Source: a virus. Taken from it: DNA of 22,511 bases. The notes under the pieces were generated by a model. The model was not told the origin of the DNA and did no database searches. It worked only from the letters and a program-made list of their open reading frames with translations. Of the stretch, positions 21,443-22,511 are shown piece by piece (the first letter of the stretch is position 1; every line of letters begins with the position of its first letter). The stretch spans positions 1 through 22,511 of IMG/VR virus record IMGVR_UViG_3300010883_024532; one strand, 5' to 3'. Both the position numbers and the translations under genes were made by a program.

Positions 21443-21796
21443 ATGAGCAGCTTAAGAGCTAAAATAATAGATAGGAATCGATATTCTAAAAAATATCCGT
21501 TCGTAAAGGGTCCAAAGAGGCCTACGTATCTTGGCGATGATGACCTTGCATTGGAGCTAGGATCGTTAACATTTACAAATGAAAATGCGAAGACGTTTAC
21601 ATTTGAAGCCCCTTTCTCTGACAGTCAATACACCGTTGTTGCAATACCTAGAGAAATATCTGCAGTTGCAGATGGAAGTGCAATGGTGTCGTTAGTAATA
21701 GACGGCTTAACCGCAGACAACACGAAAGTAACAATAAAGGCCAGCGCAAAGTTTACGGGTAAAGTAGATGTCTTAGCTATAAGAATCGGAAAATGA
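21443..21796 (+). CDS. Putative virion protein, beta-sandwich
   Basis: TGGAGG (21425-21430) precedes the ATG. The 117-aa protein starts with a basic segment (AKIIDRNRYSKKYPFVKGPK). A beta-rich region follows: ELGSLTFTNENAKTFTFEAP, SQYTVVAIPR, AMVSLVIDGL, KVTIKASAKFTGKVDVLAIR. The RYSKKYPFVKGPKRP opening followed by a small beta-sandwich is, from memory, typical of structural genes next to tail-fibre genes in marine myoviruses. A tail, neck or fibre-associated role is inferred. The stop overlaps the next ATG (ATGA). Confidence 0.6.
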   Translation: MSSLRAKIIDRNRYSKKYPFVKGPKRPTYLGDDDLALELGSLTFTNENAKTFTFEAPFSDSQYTVVAIPREISAVADGSAMVSLVIDGLTADNTKVTIKASAKFTGKVDVLAIRIGK

Positions 21797-22107
21797 GATT
21801 AAGTAACTTTATATTTAACGTATTTAATGTCCCAGAACCTGATACTGGTGGCCTCATAAAGTACAAATCTGAATTTGGATCGTACGGCAAAGTAGACGAA
21901 ATAAGAATATACCAGGGAATGATGTTGGAAGACACGTCAAATGCGCAGCATTATACATTGTCTGCCAATATAGAATTAACAAAAGATGACATAGCCCCAG
22001 ACAATAAACTAATGCTAACTGGATCGCTATCAGGCCACTATCATGACAACGAAGCAGATATCAAAATTCACACATTCACTGTCATTAACGGCGATAACAA
22101 GGGCTAA
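21793..22107 (+). CDS. Putative virion-associated protein
   Basis: It overlaps the preceding gene by 4 nt (ATGA), so translation is coupled. The 104-aa product starts RLSNFIFNVFNVPEPDTGG and then has beta-type stretches (VDEIRIYQGM, HYTLSANIELTKDD, LMLTGSLSGHYH, IKIHTFTVING). No cysteines, signal peptide or known motif are seen. From its place between two putative structural genes it is probably also a virion or tail component. Confidence 0.5.
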   Translation: MRLSNFIFNVFNVPEPDTGGLIKYKSEFGSYGKVDEIRIYQGMMLEDTSNAQHYTLSANIELTKDDIAPDNKLMLTGSLSGHYHDNEADIKIHTFTVINGDNKG

Positions 22108-22125
22108 TAGGTAGGAAATAAAAAC

Positions 22126-22511
22126 ATGAGTTCAAGAGATTTTCAAGCAAGCCAAATAAGATTAAATAAAATAATTGCATCAGGGTCTGATGATTCACAA
22201 CCCACAATTATGATATATAGTGCATCTGATGCAACCAATTATGAAGGTGCAGTTGCGGGTGACTTATTAACAAACGTTGGTTCAGACGTTTTTCTTTTTG
22301 TAGATGGTGAATCATCTGTCGCGGGTGGAACAAGATCGGGTGTTTCACTGTTTAACGGAGACCTTGTTGTTTCAGGAACCCTATACGCTGAAAAACTAGT
22401 CGCAGAAGTAGATTCACTGACACCCTCTGACCACTATGTTAGTGGTAACCTATATGTTGGTACACCTGGGGTCGGGTCGGATGTCACATTTTATGGTGAT
22501 GATGCTTCAGC
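22126..22511 (+). CDS. Putative tail fibre / tail protein, N-terminal part (3' truncated by window edge)
   Basis: The ATG is at 22126, with TAGGA (22112-22116) upstream, and the frame stays open to the end of the window (128 complete codons). The sequence begins MSSRDFQASQIRLNKIIASG. It is rich in Gly, Ser, Asp and Val, with repeated short beta motifs (SDVFLFVDGE, GVSLFNGDLVVSGTLYAEKL, HYVSGNLYVGTPGVGSD). The GDLVVSGTLY/SGNLYVGT pattern is characteristic of phage tail fibre and baseplate-associated proteins. The C-terminal part, which would hold receptor-binding or chaperone domains, is outside the window. Confidence 0.65.
   Translation, partial: MSSRDFQASQIRLNKIIASGSDDSQPTIMIYSASDATNYEGAVAGDLLTNVGSDVFLFVDGESSVAGGTRSGVSLFNGDLVVSGTLYAEKLVAEVDSLTPSDHYVSGNLYVGTPGVGSDVTFYGDDAS

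Overview
The window looks like part of the genome of a large tailed bacteriophage, most likely a T4-like (myovirus-type) aquatic phage. Genes are tightly packed, with 0-1 nt gaps or overlapping stop/start codons. The base composition is AT-rich apart from the left end. Many small proteins have no recognisable function. Phage-typical accessory enzymes are present (PIN-PhoH, ClpP-like protease, Nudix, J-domain protein, small sigma-like HTH protein), and virion/tail-like proteins lie at the right edge. Two exact T4-type late promoter octamers (TATAAATA) sit 33-34 nt upstream of start codons. No integrase, rRNA, tRNA, CRISPR array or insertion sequence was seen. The host cannot be read from the sequence.

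Layout. 1-1686: the C-terminal part of a RadA-type ATPase, then four small proteins, in DNA visibly richer in GC. 1687-1922: a structured non-coding stretch with GGGGCC/GGCCCC repeats and hairpins. 1923-5274: an unknown 244-aa protein, a HAD-type phosphatase, a ParB/sulfiredoxin-like DGHHRWAA protein and two small proteins. Some of these share an N-terminal L-[RK]-x-[LF]-I-x-E motif. 5271-8181: a leftward J-domain protein and a leftward secreted serine protease. Between them lie rightward small genes, including a Cys-rich protein with YkgJ-type motifs in permuted order and a secreted 91-aa protein. 8239-10970: an unknown protein, a ClpP-like protease and a DinG/XPD-type helicase with four Fe-S-type cysteines.

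11002-15920 is the most striking block: Nudix hydrolase, then a YhbH/YeaH (DUF444) von Willebrand A protein, SpoVR, and full-length PrkA. In bacteria PrkA, YhbH/YeaH and SpoVR form a conserved stress/stationary-phase/sporulation gene set. Here all three are intact and collinear in a phage-like context. 15923-17411: a small membrane protein, then a compact, divergent GroEL-like chaperonin that has lost both catalytic aspartates. 17461-18589: four small proteins, the last resembling Hc1-type histone H1. 18672-19766: an FtsZ/tubulin-like GTPase with an acidic N-terminal extension. 19755-20030 (minus strand): a small sigma-70 region-4-like protein. 20089-21387: PIN-PhoH. 21443-22511: beta-rich putative virion/tail proteins, the last running off the window.

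How the genes may work together (inference): the sigma-like protein together with late promoters would control late transcription. ClpP, PrkA-YhbH-SpoVR, the chaperonin and the J-domain protein suggest heavy investment in protein quality control and host-stress take-over. The FtsZ-like, ParB-like and histone-like proteins suggest attention to the spatial organisation of phage DNA. These are readings of family membership, not demonstrated roles.
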